A stretch of 64,000 nt of DNA, taken from assembly GCF_030125375.1 (NCBI RefSeq), contig NZ_JASJUU010000008.1, positions 245,384-309,383 on the forward strand. Direction: 5' to 3'. Position 1 is the stretch's first letter; each line of letters opens with the position of its first letter. This DNA is from Pseudoalteromonas umbrosa (GTDB lineage Bacteria; Pseudomonadota; Gammaproteobacteria; Enterobacterales; Alteromonadaceae). The notes under the pieces are model-generated. The model had not been told where the DNA came from. It saw only the letters and a list, made by a program, of their open reading frames with translations, and searched no databases. Made by a program: the position numbers and the translations under genes. Of the stretch, positions 62,580 through 64,000 are shown in pieces.

Positions 62580-63270
62580 TGGCTTTTGTCTCCACTAATG
62601 TGGCAGCTTGACGATGCAAGATATTTGCAAACTCTTCCATAAAGTTGGCGTAGTTTACTTCAAGCTTTTCAACGTGTTTTGCGAATCGGTTATATGCCAT
62701 TACCGCAGGTATCGCTGCAAATAAACCCATCGCTGTTGCAATCAGTGCCTCAGCAATACCTGGCGCGACCATTTGTAGCGTTGCTTGCTGAACATTACCC
62801 AAAGCGATAAATGCAGTCATAATACCCCAAACCGTACCGAATAGACCGATGTAAGGACTAATGGAGCCAACAGTAGCTAGAAATGACAAACTAGTTTCTA
62901 GTTTTTCTACTTCACGGGATAAAGCAACACGCATAGAACGATGCGTGCCATCTAAAATCATGTTCGCCGAGCCTGTATTATTCTTTTTATGTCTTGCAAA
63001 TTCTTTGAATCCTGCAACGAACAGTGCTTCTAACCCTTTAGAACTCCCTGAGCGAGCAGTGATTTCATTGTATAATTTGCCTAAGTCCATACCTGACCAA
63101 AACTGTTGTTCAAACTTTCGAGCTTCGCTTTGCGCTTCTGCTATCACCGAACGGCGCTGGAATATAATCGCCCATGACGCGATGGACATACCAACGAGTG
63201 TCAACATAACAAGTTGAACCAACACACTGGCTTCTAAAATTAGATCGATGAAATTTAAACCCGATTCCAC
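62566..63270 (-). CDS. tolQ: Tol-Pal protein TolQ
   Basis: ExbB-like motor subunit with three membrane segments (LILEASVLVQLVMLTLVGMSI; LATVGSISPYIGLFGTVWGIM; MVAPGIAEALIATAMGLFAAIPAVMAYN). The conserved FGTVWGI and IAEALIATAMGLFAAIPA motifs are present. 234 residues. First gene of the operon; ybgC, which precedes tolQ in E. coli, is not found in the 730 bases upstream. Confidence 0.96.
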   Translation of the reverse strand: MESGLNFIDLILEASVLVQLVMLTLVGMSIASWAIIFQRRSVIAEAQSEARKFEQQFWSGMDLGKLYNEITARSGSSKGLEALFVAGFKEFARHKKNNTGSANMILDGTHRSMRVALSREVEKLETSLSFLATVGSISPYIGLFGTVWGIMTAFIALGNVQQATLQMVAPGIAEALIATAMGLFAAIPAVMAYNRFAKHVEKLEVNYANFMEEFANILHRQAATLVETKANVSA

Positions 63271-63971
63271 GTTTTAACACTCCTAATAATATTGTGTACC
63301 CGGCATGGCGCCTTTAAACAGATAGACTTCAAGCACGACAAAAGGTTCAGGTAGTTTAACCACACAAATAAGGCCTTACAACGACAAAGCTATAAAATTA
63401 GCTTAAATGTCGATAAATAACACAATGTCTAAGTTAGCAAGACTTTTATAACCCCATATGTTTGTTTCAGTATTTAAATCATTTTATTTTCCGTTTTCAC
63501 CGGTTAATTAACATTTTTATTCCTAACCATCAGAGCGAGCGTAATTATTTACTCAGACTGCATAAAGTAAGGGATTTATTCACTTTGCACGAATAAATGC
63601 TCAAAACACCATTGGTAATACCAATTAACAACAAATTATCTAATATTCACATTTTGAGTATAAATAGTACAAGTCGAATTAAATCAACCAGATACAGATT
63701 CCCATATCGTCACAATTTACTAATGTAAAAAATGGTAAATAACATTCGGATTAGTTATTTTTATTTGAAAGATATAATTTTTCTAGTTTGATAATAATCC
63801 ATAAGATCTCTAATATACACCCTGTACTGAGCGCACTGCTTAACGCAATGCAAAGCCAGTTACCGAGTGATAGAGTTCTGATTTACTCTGTTGCTTTTGA
63901 TGAGAAACTTTTGGATAAAACCTTAACAGACTCATCAGTTCCCTGGATTACTTCCTTCAACTTGTTGTTTT
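63271..63971. other. Gene-free stretch upstream of tolQ
   Basis: About 700 AT-rich bases without a supported gene. It must hold the tolQ promoter. In its last 200 bases one plus-strand frame looks mildly coding-like (NIHPVLSALLNAMQSQLPSD, then VLIYSVAFDEK) but has no start codon with a ribosome site and runs through the terminator, so it may be a gene remnant. Confidence 0.45.
63611..63625. promoter_or_regulatory. ATTGGTnnnACCAAT palindrome
   Basis: Fits the ATTGGTnnnACCAAT operator form bound by FadR/PdhR-type GntR regulators. It is 341 bases from tolQ, and no downstream plus-strand gene is visible, so its target is unclear. Confidence 0.4.
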
Positions 63972-63972
63972 C

Positions 63973-64000
63973 GCCCGCACATATGTGCGGGCTTTTTTTT
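63973..64000 (+). terminator. Strong plus-strand terminator at window end
   Basis: 20-base GC-rich palindrome (GCCCGCACAT and its complement) followed by eight Ts. It requires a plus-strand transcript from the left, but no gene is visible there. Confidence 0.9.

Overview
The window looks like chromosome of a marine gammaproteobacterium of the Pseudoalteromonas/Alteromonadales type. I base this on near full-length matches, from memory, to E. coli-type housekeeping proteins (RNase E, YbiT, the fatty-acid cluster, RecBCD, Tol-Pal), an AT-leaning composition, a secreted chitin-type deacetylase, an LPP20/COG3014/LpoB lipoprotein cluster and a long tandem tRNA array. No phage, insertion sequence or CRISPR array was seen.

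Layout. 1-6.6 kb: a cut-off Cys-rich secreted peptide, a methyl-accepting chemotaxis protein, the ABC-F protein YbiT, a gene-poor stretch with a decayed ORF, and a DUF885 lipoprotein peptidase. 7-8.6 kb: a secreted polysaccharide deacetylase with a chitin-binding module. 8.7-15.9 kb, minus strand: yceD-rpmF-plsX-fabD-fabG-acpP-fabF-pabC-mltG, the usual fatty-acid synthesis cluster but without fabH. 16-22 kb: maf, a HAD phosphatase, rluC and, divergently, rne, whose tail carries 31 hexapeptide repeats and is followed by a 22-copy AGGTC microsatellite. 22.3-27.8 kb: cell-wall genes (an MltC-like transglycosylase, two LPP20 lipoproteins, a COG3014 lipoprotein, lpoB). 27.9-31.2 kb: yejK, yejL, a shortened YejM-like protein and a DUF4124 protein.

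31.5-32.1 kb holds the most interesting accessory item: three tandem 189-bp units, each encoding a 48-residue peptide with a double-glycine leader and a short core with three evenly spaced cysteines. They look like precursors of a ribosomally made, modified peptide, with no maturation or export gene beside them. 32.4-42 kb: a lone aceK, a LysR regulator, an M32 carboxypeptidase, several small uncharacterised proteins, an M14-type metallopeptidase, a CBS-pair protein, an FHA/winged-helix protein and an Mpo1-like membrane protein.

42.3-51 kb: the recC-recB-recD operon. 51-55.6 kb: a diguanylate cyclase, an unknown protein and a membrane Ser/Thr kinase with TPRs whose 3' end overlaps it. 55.9-58.3 kb: tRNA-Ser(GGA), nadA and eleven tandem tRNA-Lys(TTT) genes. 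58.5-63.3 kb: tolQ-tolR-tolA-tolB-pal-cpoB. The last 0.7 kb has no clear gene but ends in a strong plus-strand terminator.

All identifications come from reading motifs and recalled family sequences; no search was run.
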